A DNA stretch of 56,227 nt from a bacterium (GTDB taxonomy: Bacteria > Planctomycetota > UBA11346). The stretch lies in contig JAIFND010000068.1 in NCBI GenBank assembly GCA_020047915.1, forward strand, positions 1-56,227, written 5' to 3'. The notes beneath the pieces are model-generated. The model searched no databases. It saw only the letters and a program-made list of their open reading frames with translations, and was not told where the DNA came from. A program made the position numbers and the translations under genes. Shown here one piece after another: positions 20,689-29,736 of the stretch (positions are counted from its first letter, which is position 1; each line of letters starts with the position of its first letter).

Positions 20689-23104
20689 ATGCCCAAGCTG
20701 GTCTGCCAGAGCGGCCCGAATGCGGGTCACGAGTTCGTCATCGCCAAGGACCTCGTCGTCCTCGGCCGTCAGAGCAGTTGCGACGTGCAGATCGTCGATG
20801 GCATGGCGAGCCGCGCCCACTGCCACATCCGCCGCGACGGCAAGCTGTGGTCGCTGATCGATCTGGGCAGCCGCAACGGCACCCTGCACAACGACAAGCG
20901 CATCAACGAACGGCAGCTGACCTTCGGTGACCGCATCCGGGTCGGCCAGGTCGAGTACGTCTTCGTCAAGCAAGCCGGCGATGCCGAACTGAAGGACCTG
21001 CTCAGCAAGTACGAGGTCGGCGAGAAGCTCGGCGAAGGCGGCATGGGCATCGTCTTCAAGGCCAGCCAGCGTTCGATGGCGCGCACCGTGGCGCTGAAGA
21101 TACTCGCCCCGAAATACGCCAGCCGTCCCAAGTTCGTCGACCAGTTCATCCGCGAGGCGCGCGCCGCCGGAGCGCTGAACCATCCCAACATCATCCAGGT
21201 GCACGACGTCGGCACCGAGAACGACATCCACTACTTCTCAATGGAGTTCGTGGACGGCAGCACCTGTATGCAGCTGCTGCGCGCCGACGGCCCCTTCGTG
21301 GTCAGCGAGGCGCTGGAGATCGCGCGCCAGGTCGGCCGGGCGCTGGACTACGCGCACCAGCACCGCCTGATCCACCAGGACATCAAGCCCGACAACATCA
21401 TGATCGGGCCGGGCAACCTGGTGAAGCTCGCCGATCTCGGCATCAGCAAGAGAAAGCGAAACCGACGGCAAGAAGGTCATGGGCACGCCGCACTACATGG
21501 CGCCCGAGGCCGGCCTGGGCAAGAAGATCGACCACCGTGTCGACATCTACTCGCTCGGCGCGACGCTCTACCACCTGCTGACCGGCAAGACGCCCTACCA
21601 CGGCACCAGCGCCACCGAGGTGCTGAAGGCGCACGTGATGGACCCCCTGCCGCCGCTGCAGGACCTGAATCCGGAAGTGAACGACGACGTCTGCGCCCTG
21701 GTCGAGCGCATGATGGCCAAGAAGCCGGAAGAGCGCTACCAGACCGCATCCGAGATCGTCACCGAGATCGAGCGGTTGCAGGGCGGCAGCACCCTGGGCC
21801 GCGAGCGCATCCCCGGCAACGAGACGATGATCCTGCGCCGCTTCGCCAGCGGCAAGGCGGCCAGCCCACCGGGCACGGCGGCAGGCATGCCGACCACCGG
21901 CGACCATACCCCCGAAGCCCATGCCGCAGTGCCGCAGGCGCCCGGCTGGACCCGCCTGCTGGGCTGGGGCCTGGCCATCGTGGGCGTCGCGCTGGCTGGC
22001 GCCGCCGCCTGGCTGCTGCTGCGCGAACCGGCGGCGCCCGCCCCGCCCACGACTCCGACGCCCGGCTTGACCCGACCAGCCACTCCGCCCGCCCCGGTGG
22101 CGACGCCCGGCACAACCCCGGCCAGCGTCGATCCCGCGGTCGAGGCCGAACGGCGCGATGCGGCGCAGATCGCAGCCCTGAGCGAACGCCTGCGCCGCGA
22201 TGGCGACGGCGCCGACGCGCGCGACATCGGTGCCCAGATCGCCGATATCGCCGCCCGTCCGCTGACCCCGGCCAACCGCCAGCGCATCGACGAACTGCGC
22301 ACCCGGCTCGAGGATCTGGTGCGCCGACGCCGCAGCGAGGCCGATCGCAGCGCGTGGTCCGAGGTCGAGGGCGAAGCCACCCGCCTGACCCAGGAACGCA
22401 ACTGGGATCTCGCCCTGCGCCGGCTTGATGCCTTCAAGGCGAAGGATGATCCCACGCTGGCGCCGCGCATCCGCGCCCTGCGCGAGGAAATAGCCAAGGA
22501 CAAGCGCCAGTTCCTGGCCGGACTCGACGAACGCATCGCCGCCGCCCAGGCTCAGAAGAGCGTGGCCCGGCTGCGCGACCTGCGCGAGCAGCTGCCCAAG
22601 GCGCTGCTCGGCGGCGAGGTCGAGAACCGGCTGACCAGCGCGATCAGCGAACTGGAGGAGGCCAACCGGGCTGCGCTGTCCGGCGAGGTCACCGCGGTGG
22701 CCGCCGACCTCGCGCGCTGGGAACTGGTCAAGGTCGCCGAACGTCACGCACGTATCCGCAACCAGCTTGGGGACTCGACCCAGGGCCGCCAACTCGACGA
22801 CTACCTGACCGCCAGCCGGAAGCTGCCCGAACTGATCACGGCAATGGGCGGCGAACTCACCCAGAAGGGCCGGCTGCGCTACCGTGGGGCGCTCGCCGGC
22901 TGGCAGAATCCGGACATCGAGGGGACCAACGCGAAATCCCTCGTCCTGCTGGTCGCTGGCGGGGCCACCGTCGAGGTGGCCTGGGGCAAACTCAGCCCGG
23001 CCGAGATCCTGGCCGTCGGCCAGATGGTGCTCAAGGACGGCTTCGAACCGTTCCGCGCTTCCGTCAACGTGCTGGCGCAGGCCAAGGTCGGCTCGGAGAA
23101 GTAA
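20689..23104 (+). pseudogene. FHA domain Ser/Thr protein kinase with apparent single-base frameshift near 21450
   Basis: Frame 1 encodes FHA (VVLGRQSSCDVQIVDGMASRAHCHI...GSRNGTLHND) and kinase N-lobe to ADLGISKRK; frame 2 continues at ETDGKKVMGTPHYMAPEAGLGKKIDHRVDIYSLGATLYHLLTGKTPYHG. Removing one A in agaaagc joins them as ISKRSETDGKKVMGTPHYMAPE. Confidence 0.85.
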
Positions 23105-23128
23105 TTGGCCGACGGGCTGGACAGCTAG

Positions 23129-24259
23129 ATGCCCTCAGGCGGCAAGGACAAGGGCACCGGCCGTTACGGGCGCCAGCAGGGCATGGGCCGGCTGCGTCGG
23201 GCCAACGTCAAGCACGCCGGCCGGGTCGGCGGCTGGGAGCGGCATGACGAGGACGCCGAGGTATTCGACCTGCATGGCGAGATCACGCGCAGCAGCCATG
23301 CCGGCGAACGCTTGATCTCCCGCTTCAACCGCCTGGTCGCCCTCGGCCAGGGCACGGTGGCGGCCGGCGAGCCGGCCGAGATCAGCGAAGTGAGGCCGGG
23401 CCTGACCATGGTCCGTTTCGCCGATGGCAGCCAGGAGCCAGCCGCGATCCGCCGCGCGTTGGAAAAGCGCATGGTCGGCGTGCGCAACACCCTCGCGGTC
23501 GGCGACCGCGTGCGTGTCGAGCGCGAGGCTGGCGACCGGGTGATCGTCGCCATCGAGCCGCGCCGCAACCAGCTGGCGCGCTCGGATTCGCACAACCGCA
23601 GCCTTGAGCACATCCTGGCCGCCAACGTCGATCTGCTGATCGCGGTGGCGGCGGTGCACGATCCGGACTTCAAGCACGGCTTCGTCGATCGCGCCCTGCT
23701 CGTCGCCGCCGCGCACGGCATCGCCGCCTGCGTCGCGGTGACCAAGCGTGATCTCGGCGACCCGTCGCCGATGCTCGCGCTCTACGGCGGCCTCGGCCTG
23801 CCGGTGGTCGCGGTCGATGCCCGCGATCCCCAGGATCCCGGGGTCGCTGAACTGCGCCGGTTGATGGTCGGCCGGGCCTGCGTCTGCGCCGGGCAAAGCG
23901 GCGTCGGCAAGAGCTCGCTGATCAACGCCTGCTATCCCGGCATCGGGGCGCGCGTCGGCCTGGTCGCCGACGAGGGTTTCGGCCGCCACACCACCACCTC
24001 GGCGCGCGCCTACGTGCTGCCTGGCGGCGGTCGCCTGATCGACACGCCCGGCATCCGCGAATGCACCATCGGCGGCCTCGGACCGGTCGATGTCGCGCTG
24101 CTCTATCCGGATCTCGCGGCGCACCAGCCGGGCTGCCGCTTCCCGGATTGCACCCACCGCCACGAACCGGACTGTGCCGTGCTCACCGCGCTCGAAGACG
24201 GCAAGGTCACGCCGAGCCGCTACTGGAGCTACCGTTCGATCGTCGATGGCGAAGGTTGA
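23129..24259 (+). CDS. rsgA: ribosome small subunit-dependent GTPase A
   Basis: OB fold, permuted GTPase motifs (VTKRDLGD, GQSGVGKSSLINA, DTPGIRE), zinc-binding C-terminus CRFPDCTHRHEPDC. Confidence 0.95.
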   Translation: MPSGGKDKGTGRYGRQQGMGRLRRANVKHAGRVGGWERHDEDAEVFDLHGEITRSSHAGERLISRFNRLVALGQGTVAAGEPAEISEVRPGLTMVRFADGSQEPAAIRRALEKRMVGVRNTLAVGDRVRVEREAGDRVIVAIEPRRNQLARSDSHNRSLEHILAANVDLLIAVAAVHDPDFKHGFVDRALLVAAAHGIAACVAVTKRDLGDPSPMLALYGGLGLPVVAVDARDPQDPGVAELRRLMVGRACVCAGQSGVGKSSLINACYPGIGARVGLVADEGFGRHTTTSARAYVLPGGGRLIDTPGIRECTIGGLGPVDVALLYPDLAAHQPGCRFPDCTHRHEPDCAVLTALEDGKVTPSRYWSYRSIVDGEG

Positions 24260-24427
24260 GCCTAAACCCGGCGATAGGGGTCACACAGAGCACCAGAGTG
24301 ACCAGAGGGGAAATGCTATGCATGGTACATCGACATGCATCGTCCGGGTGAACCCGAGAAATCGCGCAAATCCTTGTCTTGACCTCTGGTGGCTCTGGTT
24401 CTCTTTGTGAAATGCTGCGTTTAGGGT
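24258..24427. repeat. inverted-repeat element (CACAGAG/ACCAGAG arms)
   Basis: CCTAAAC...CACACAGAGCACCAGAGTGACCAGAGGGGA versus TGACCTCTGGTGGCTCTGGTTCTCTTTGTG...GTTTAGG; starts at the rsgA stop and sits between convergent rsgA and crcB. Confidence 0.8.
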
Positions 24428-24442
24428 GAGCCGCGCCGCTGA

Positions 24443-24814
24443 TCAGGTCGCCGGCGCGACCATGCGCGCCAGCGTCCAGCCCGCCCAGCAGGCGAGCAGG
24501 CAGACGACCACCGACCCAAGCGCATACCCGAGCGCCAGCCCGATACGCCCCCCCTGCAGCAGTTGCAGACTCTGCAGGCTGTAGGCCGAGAAGGTGGTGA
24601 AGCCGCCGAGGACGCCGGTGATCAGCAGCAGTCGCACGGCCTCGCGTTCCAGGATGGCGGCGCCGACACCGATGAGCAGTCCACCCAGCACATTGACCGC
24701 CAGGGTGCCCCACGGGAACCCGCTACCTGAGCGGGCATCGATCCAGCCGGACAACGCCCAACGGGCGGCCCCTCCGACCGCGGAACCAATGGCGACGAGC
24801 AGGACGGGCGGCAT
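24443..24814 (-). CDS. crcB: fluoride channel CrcB/Fluc
   Basis: GSAVGGAARWALSGWIDARSGSGFPWGTLAVNVLGGLLIGV...TGVLGGFTTFSAYSLQSLQLL; CrcB signatures. Confidence 0.93.
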   Translation of the reverse strand: MPPVLLVAIGSAVGGAARWALSGWIDARSGSGFPWGTLAVNVLGGLLIGVGAAILEREAVRLLLITGVLGGFTTFSAYSLQSLQLLQGGRIGLALGYALGSVVVCLLACWAGWTLARMVAPAT

Positions 24815-24860
24815 GGCGTCATGCTAGCATGGTACTGGAAAACGCACCAAGCGGGGGGGT

Positions 24861-24984
24861 GCAGGGGGTCGTCTGACCCCCTGTGGCAAAGAGCGTACTT
24901 GCGATTCTTCGGGGAAAATAGCGACCGCAGGTCGCCCCGAAGAATCGCAAGGCTAGCAGGCTGCGGCCTCGCGCAGCCTGCTAG
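24861..24984. repeat. triple hairpin element
   Basis: GCAGGGGGTC/GACCCCCTG; CTTGCGATTCTTCGGGG/CCCCGAAGAATCGCAAG (17-bp perfect arms with nested GCGACC/GGTCGC); CTAGCAGGCTGCG/CGCAGCCTGCTAG (13-bp perfect arms). Confidence 0.85.
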
Positions 24985-25949
24985 AAGGAGACCCGCCCAC
25001 GGAAAGCGGCGAACGGCGCGGCCTCCAGCCGGATGCCCTGGCGACGCGCATCATCGGCCTCCTCGGATTCGCCGAGACGACGAGCGGTGGCAATGCCGCC
25101 GAGGACCTCAAGACGCAGGGCCGGGCCGAAACCGAGGCGCAGACCGGCTGCCGATTCCCACTGACTCTGACGCAGGCGATCCTCGTCACGCACCCGCTGC
25201 GCACGTCGGACCTCGATGACGCTCCAACGCGCCTCGGCCATGGCGCGCAGCGGACCATGCACCCGCACATCCGCCGACAGCGCAGGCAGCGGTCCGACCA
25301 CGGCGGTGGTGCTCCAGGATTCGGCCCGATAGGTGACGATGCTGAACGGCACCCCCAGCATCAGAAACCACGGCCCACGTATCGCCTGCCAGGCGACCAG
25401 CGGCAGCACCGGGACTCCGGGCAGCACGACACGCTCGGGATCGTAGTTGAGCGCCAGCAGCAGGCCATCCTGGCCTTCGGGACCGAGGCCGACGCGGCCG
25501 AAGACGGTGACGTTGCCGAGCGGGTCGAGGCCATCTGAGGCCGACAGCTGGCCGCTCAGACCGCCGCCGAGCGTGGCGCCGACCACATCGCCGTCGCCCA
25601 ATCGGCGCTTCCACGTTCCACTCAGGCCCACATCAAGATAGCGCCCGGCGGGCGCGACGCCGGAAGGCAGGCGGGCATCGCCGAGATACGCGGTACGCGC
25701 GGCCCGCATCCCCACCCACCATTCATCCTGCTCGCCGCGGCCAACCAGGTGGCTCGCCTGGAGGCTTTCCCGGTCCACGCCCAGTTCACCACCCCCGGCG
25801 TCGGCAGGTGCGTACCAGCGTAGTTCGGTGCCCAAGCGCGTCTCCATGCCGGGCGGCGTGGGACGGGGATCGAATGAGGCCATCATCTCATCGCTGGCGG
25901 AGGCCAGACTGGCCAGCAGCAGCACTCCAGATGGGAGGGAAACGCACAT
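24981..25949 (-). CDS. exported outer-membrane-like hypothetical protein
   Basis: MCVSLPSGVLLLASLASASDE signal peptide; beta-rich, ends in aromatic residue (RGRVSF). Confidence 0.6.
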   Translation of the reverse strand: MCVSLPSGVLLLASLASASDEMMASFDPRPTPPGMETRLGTELRWYAPADAGGGELGVDRESLQASHLVGRGEQDEWWVGMRAARTAYLGDARLPSGVAPAGRYLDVGLSGTWKRRLGDGDVVGATLGGGLSGQLSASDGLDPLGNVTVFGRVGLGPEGQDGLLLALNYDPERVVLPGVPVLPLVAWQAIRGPWFLMLGVPFSIVTYRAESWSTTAVVGPLPALSADVRVHGPLRAMAEARWSVIEVRRAQRVRDEDRLRQSQWESAAGLRLGFGPALRLEVLGGIATARRLGESEEADDARRQGIRLEAAPFAAFRGRVSF

Positions 25950-26038
25950 GCGAGAGCAGGTTTCCAGGGCGGAGCCGCGGCACAATCGACATCCATGGCG
26001 ACCTTGACCAGTCGTCGCCCAGCGCGCAGCATCGCCGC

Positions 26039-27376
26039 GTGCGATGCATCCTCCTCGTCCTGCCCACGGTCGCCTGCGCCGCCCAGCTGGAAGTGCTGAC
26101 CCTGCCCAACTGGCAGCGCGTCCCGGTCGGCGAACGCGCCGTGATGGAAGGCGGCGCCGTGGTCGCACGGGTGCACGGTCCGGCCGCTGGGTTCTGCAAT
26201 CCTGCCGGCCTGGCCCGCCTCGACCGACCCTCGGTCAGTGGCACGGTGACGGCGCTGGAATACGTCAGGGTCGGCGCCGCCTCGCTGGGCAACGAGAAGA
26301 GCAGCGATGACATCCAGTTGAAACCCAATCTGGTCGGCTTCGCCAGCGCCCTCGACGAAACCGATCCGTCGGCTGGCGGCTGGTCGTTCTGCCTGGCCAC
26401 GCCGACGCAGTGGAGCAGCGCCATCGAGGTGCGCTCCAGCACCGCCGCCGGATCGCGCTCCGACGACGGCCGTTCAAGTCTCGAATTCAGCTGCGCCAGC
26501 CTCGCCTACGGACGCCCGGTCGGCGACCGCCTCCAGTTCGGCCTGAGCCTCGAGGCCTGGCTGATCGACTACCGGTACGACAGCGGTACCTCGGCCGCGG
26601 ACGGCCTCACCCTGCTGACCGCGACCTACAACGAATCGGGCCGTCGCCTGGCCCTGCGCACGGCGATCGGCAGCCAGTTCCAGCTCCGCACCTGGCGCTT
26701 CGGCGCGATGCTGCGCTCGCCCGGCCTGGTCGTCGGCGAACAGGGCAAGATCAGTTCGTCGAGCACCTCGGGAGACGGGGTCAACACCACCCACACCGAG
26801 ATCGGCGACGAACAGGTCGGCTTCGCCATGCCCCTACCCTGGTCGCTGACCTGCGGAGCGGCCTGGGCGCCGGAGGCAGTGCCTGGCTTTGAAATGGAAG
26901 GCAACCTGGCGATCACCGGCGGCGCGTCGGCCGGCGACGTCTTCGCCTCGGCCAGTGGTACAGCGACCGTCATCGGTGCCTCGCCCAGCACATCCTCTAT
27001 CGAACTCGCGCCGCGCCGCCTCGACCTGCGCATGGTGTATAATCCCCGCCTCGGTCTGGCCTACCGCTTCCCCAATCCGCTGGCCGGCCACACCGTGCGC
27101 GCCCACCTTGGTGGCTACATCGAATACTCGCCGGTCGAAAACAGCGATGTCTTCACCAAGCTCGATCTGCTCGGCGGCACGGCCGGCATCTCCTTCGACA
27201 AGGGGCCGATGCTGCTCGGCATCGGCGGGGCTTACGTCACCAGTTCGTCGATAAGCGATGCGGTGGGGTTCATCACCTCGCCAGGATCGGGACTCAACCC
27301 GGATCTGTCGGATGCCAACGCCTCGTTCGCGGTGCGCACGTTCGTGTTGACCATCTCGTCCTCGTATCGGTTTTAG
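26039..27376 (+). CDS. OmpP1/FadL-like outer membrane protein (probable GTG start)
   Basis: Signal VRCILLVLPTVACAAQ, GPAAGFCNPAGLARL motif, beta-strand-rich, terminal aromatic (SSSYRF). Confidence 0.6.
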   Translation: MRCILLVLPTVACAAQLEVLTLPNWQRVPVGERAVMEGGAVVARVHGPAAGFCNPAGLARLDRPSVSGTVTALEYVRVGAASLGNEKSSDDIQLKPNLVGFASALDETDPSAGGWSFCLATPTQWSSAIEVRSSTAAGSRSDDGRSSLEFSCASLAYGRPVGDRLQFGLSLEAWLIDYRYDSGTSAADGLTLLTATYNESGRRLALRTAIGSQFQLRTWRFGAMLRSPGLVVGEQGKISSSSTSGDGVNTTHTEIGDEQVGFAMPLPWSLTCGAAWAPEAVPGFEMEGNLAITGGASAGDVFASASGTATVIGASPSTSSIELAPRRLDLRMVYNPRLGLAYRFPNPLAGHTVRAHLGGYIEYSPVENSDVFTKLDLLGGTAGISFDKGPMLLGIGGAYVTSSSISDAVGFITSPGSGLNPDLSDANASFAVRTFVLTISSSYRF

Positions 27377-27560
27377 CTGTTCGGGGGCTTCGCCCCCGCG
27401 GCCCTGAAGGGCCTGCCCCCCGGCCTTTGTCGCAGCTCGGTTTCGTCGCTTCGCTCCGAAACCGTGGCGGCATCGGCTGCGCCGATTGTATGCCGCCACC
27501 GCCGCTCGGCGGCCGATCCTCGCCTACGGCTGCGGCCAGGGCGGGGCCCTGGACCAGCCC
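27374..27560 (+). repeat. structured interspersed element (family B), single copy
   Basis: TAGCTGTTCGGGGGCTTCGCCCCCGCGGCCCTGAAGGGCC...CTTTGTCGCAGCTCGGTTTC...GAAACCGTGGCGGCATCGGCTGCGCCGATTGTATGCCGCCAC...GATCCTCGCC. Confidence 0.85.
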
Positions 27561-27611
27561 CAAACAACGACTCTGGCTATCCTCGTGCGGTGGCCGCCCT
27601 ATGCTGCGGCG

Positions 27612-28254
27612 CATGGCACTGGCTTCACCGGTACTGCTGGTCGGCGGATCGCCGCGCATCGCGGTCGATGCGGTGCGGCACCTCACCGTCGCAGCGACCG
27701 GCGCCACCGCCATCGCGCTCGGAGAACTGCTGCGCAGGCACGGCCGCGAGACCACGCTGCTGCTGTCGCAGGATGCCAGCCCCGGCGTGGCAGCGCAGCG
27801 CTACACCGGCCGCGACAGCCTCGAGGACGCGCTGGGCGGCTGGATCGCCCGCTACCCCGAAGGCTGCGTGGTCATGAGCGCGGCAGTCAACGACTACCGC
27901 GTGGTCTCAGTCGAACGCAGCGAGGACGGCGAGACCCGCGCCCTGCGCGCCGGTGAGAAGCTGAGCAGCGGTGCCGACGAGGTGGTCATCCGCCTGCGCA
28001 GCGCCCCCAAGCTGATCGATCGGCTCCGCCCCGAATTCGGCCTGCGCGGACCGATCGTCGGCTTCAAATACGAGGACCGCAGCACGGTGCTGGCCAGTGC
28101 CACCGCCCTGCAGCGTCGCGTCATGGCCCTGTGCGTCCTGGCCAACAGTCTGTGTGGCAAACTGCAAGCGATCGTCGATGCCGACGGCGAAACGCCCTAC
28201 GACAACCGCCAGGCCGTCCTCGCCGCCCTCGCCGAACGCATCATCCGGACCTGA
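27612..28254 (+). CDS. phosphopantothenoylcysteine synthetase (CoaB/DFP-type) domain protein
   Basis: VLLVGGSPRIAVDAVRHLTVAATGATAIALGELLRRHGRETTLLLS...VVMSAAVNDYRV...KLIDRLRPEFGLRGPIVGFKYE; DFP-like fold motifs, no CoaC half. Confidence 0.7.
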
Positions 28255-28306
28255 CCTGGCTGGACACTGGCATGGGCTGGGCCGGTCGGTAAATCAGCGC
28301 CCATAC

Positions 28307-28383
28307 GACCCCGTAGCTCAGCTGGATAGAGCGGCTGTTTCCTAAACAGCAGGTCCCGTGTTCGAATCTCGGCGGGGTCGCCA
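28307..28383 (+). tRNA. tRNA-Arg (anticodon CCT), CCA encoded
   Basis: GACCCCG acceptor pairs CGGGGTC; anticodon arm GCTGT-TTCCTAA-ACAGC; T-loop TTCGAAT; G + CCA at 28380-28383. Confidence 0.95.
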
Positions 28384-28504
28384 ATCTTCTCTGATGATGG
28401 CTGCTGGGGTGTACGGAAACCCGCGGCCCGTCGGGACGACAGGCCGGCTCAGATGGGACGAAGGCCACGCAGGTGGCCTTCTCGCCTGCGGCGCCCATCT
28501 TCGC

Positions 28505-28545
28505 CCTAAACAGCAGGTCCCGTGTTCGAATCTCGGCGGGGTCGC
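28505..28545 (+). repeat. 41-bp exact duplicate of tRNA-Arg 3' half
   Basis: CCTAAACAGCAGGTCCCGTGTTCGAATCTCGGCGGGGTCGC identical to 28341-28381; followed by TTTTTTT. Confidence 0.95.
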
Positions 28546-28586
28546 TTTTTTTGCCCAATGGTGTTCAGCGAAAGACGACCTGCCGC

Positions 28587-28654
28587 GTGTGGCACGGGCG
28601 TCTCGCCCGTGATCGACGAGGCTAATGCACATGGGCGGGACGCCCATGCCACAT
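28587..28654. repeat. double-hairpin inverted repeat element
   Basis: GTGTGGCA[CACGGGCGTCTCGCCCGTG]...[CATGGGCGGGACGCCCATG]CCACAT: two hairpins enclosed by a TGTGGCA/TGCCACA stem. Confidence 0.8.
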
Positions 28655-28693
28655 CAATGGCGTCGCTGCTCGGCGCCCGTTCATGTGGATACG

Positions 28694-29719
28694 CTAGGCT
28701 GCCGCTATTCGCGCTGGCTGGGGTCCTACCGCGGCAGCGGCCATGGCGGCGACATTCTCCGGCGGCACATCAGGAAGCACCGCCTCGTGGCTGGGGCTGA
28801 TGATGACATGCGGCCCGAGGAGGTCGCGCACCCGGCAGACCTCGTCGCAGATCTGCTGCGGCGTGCCATGCGGCAGCAACTCCTGAGCATCGATGCCGCC
28901 AAGGAAGGCGATCTTGCCGCTGAACTGCCGCGCCAGGTCGGCGGCGTCCATGCCACGCGCCTTGGCCTGCAGAGGATGCAGGCAATCGACCCCGGCATCG
29001 ATGAGGCGCGGGATCACGCGATGGATAGAACCGCACGAATGCAGGATGACCTGCAGGCCATGACGATGCCCCTGCTCGGTGAAGCGTCTGAACCAGGGTA
29101 GGACGAAGCGGTCGAAGAGCTTCGGACTGCAGATGCAATCCTGCTGAGTGCCGAAGTCGTTGCCGAAGAAATAGCCATCGACCTCGCCACGCGCCAGGGG
29201 GAAGAAGCGCTCGTTGGCATCGTAGAAGAACTGGCACACCCGCTCGGTGGCGGCCTCGACCACTGCGGGATGGGTATGCATCTTGGCGAGGTAGTCCTCG
29301 AAGCCGAAGAGGTCCATCACCACATGATAGAAGTGCGTCCACATGCCGCTGGCGCGATAAAATGGTCCGGTGGCCCTGAGCGCCGCGATGGTCGGCGCAA
29401 AGTCCATGTACGCCGCATCGGGCCAGTGCGGCCAGGCTTCGACCTCGGCGACGGTCTCGCAGGCCGCCAAAGGTCCAGCCGAACCGAACGCATGCTTGCT
29501 GATCTCCCACATCGGCCGGCCCTCGGGATGGACGTAGTCGAAGGGTGCGATCCAACGGAAATCATCACCCAACTTCTGGCGCAACGCCTCCTGGTCGGAG
29601 GTGGCGAAATGGCGATGCAGGATCGGCCAGGTTGCGCCGTCCGGATTGCCCAGCCAGAAGCCGGTACGATCCGGGGTCTTGCGGCCGATGATGGCGTGGA
29701 TGCGTTGGCGGGAATCCAT
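28694..29719 (-). CDS. uroporphyrinogen decarboxylase (URO-D) superfamily protein
   Basis: C-terminal VILHSCGSIHRVIPRLIDAGVDCLHPLQAKARGMDAADLARQFSGKIAFLGGIDAQELLPHGTPQQI, typical of the URO-D superfamily. Confidence 0.85.
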   Translation of the reverse strand: MDSRQRIHAIIGRKTPDRTGFWLGNPDGATWPILHRHFATSDQEALRQKLGDDFRWIAPFDYVHPEGRPMWEISKHAFGSAGPLAACETVAEVEAWPHWPDAAYMDFAPTIAALRATGPFYRASGMWTHFYHVVMDLFGFEDYLAKMHTHPAVVEAATERVCQFFYDANERFFPLARGEVDGYFFGNDFGTQQDCICSPKLFDRFVLPWFRRFTEQGHRHGLQVILHSCGSIHRVIPRLIDAGVDCLHPLQAKARGMDAADLARQFSGKIAFLGGIDAQELLPHGTPQQICDEVCRVRDLLGPHVIISPSHEAVLPDVPPENVAAMAAAAVGPQPARIAAA

Positions 29720-29736
29720 GTGCGTCTCCTGTAGGA

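Noticed and set aside
28241-28647. Short minus-strand ORFs across the tRNA (TPPRFEHGTCCLG peptides)
   Set aside because: They are translations of the tRNA and its 3'-half duplicate.
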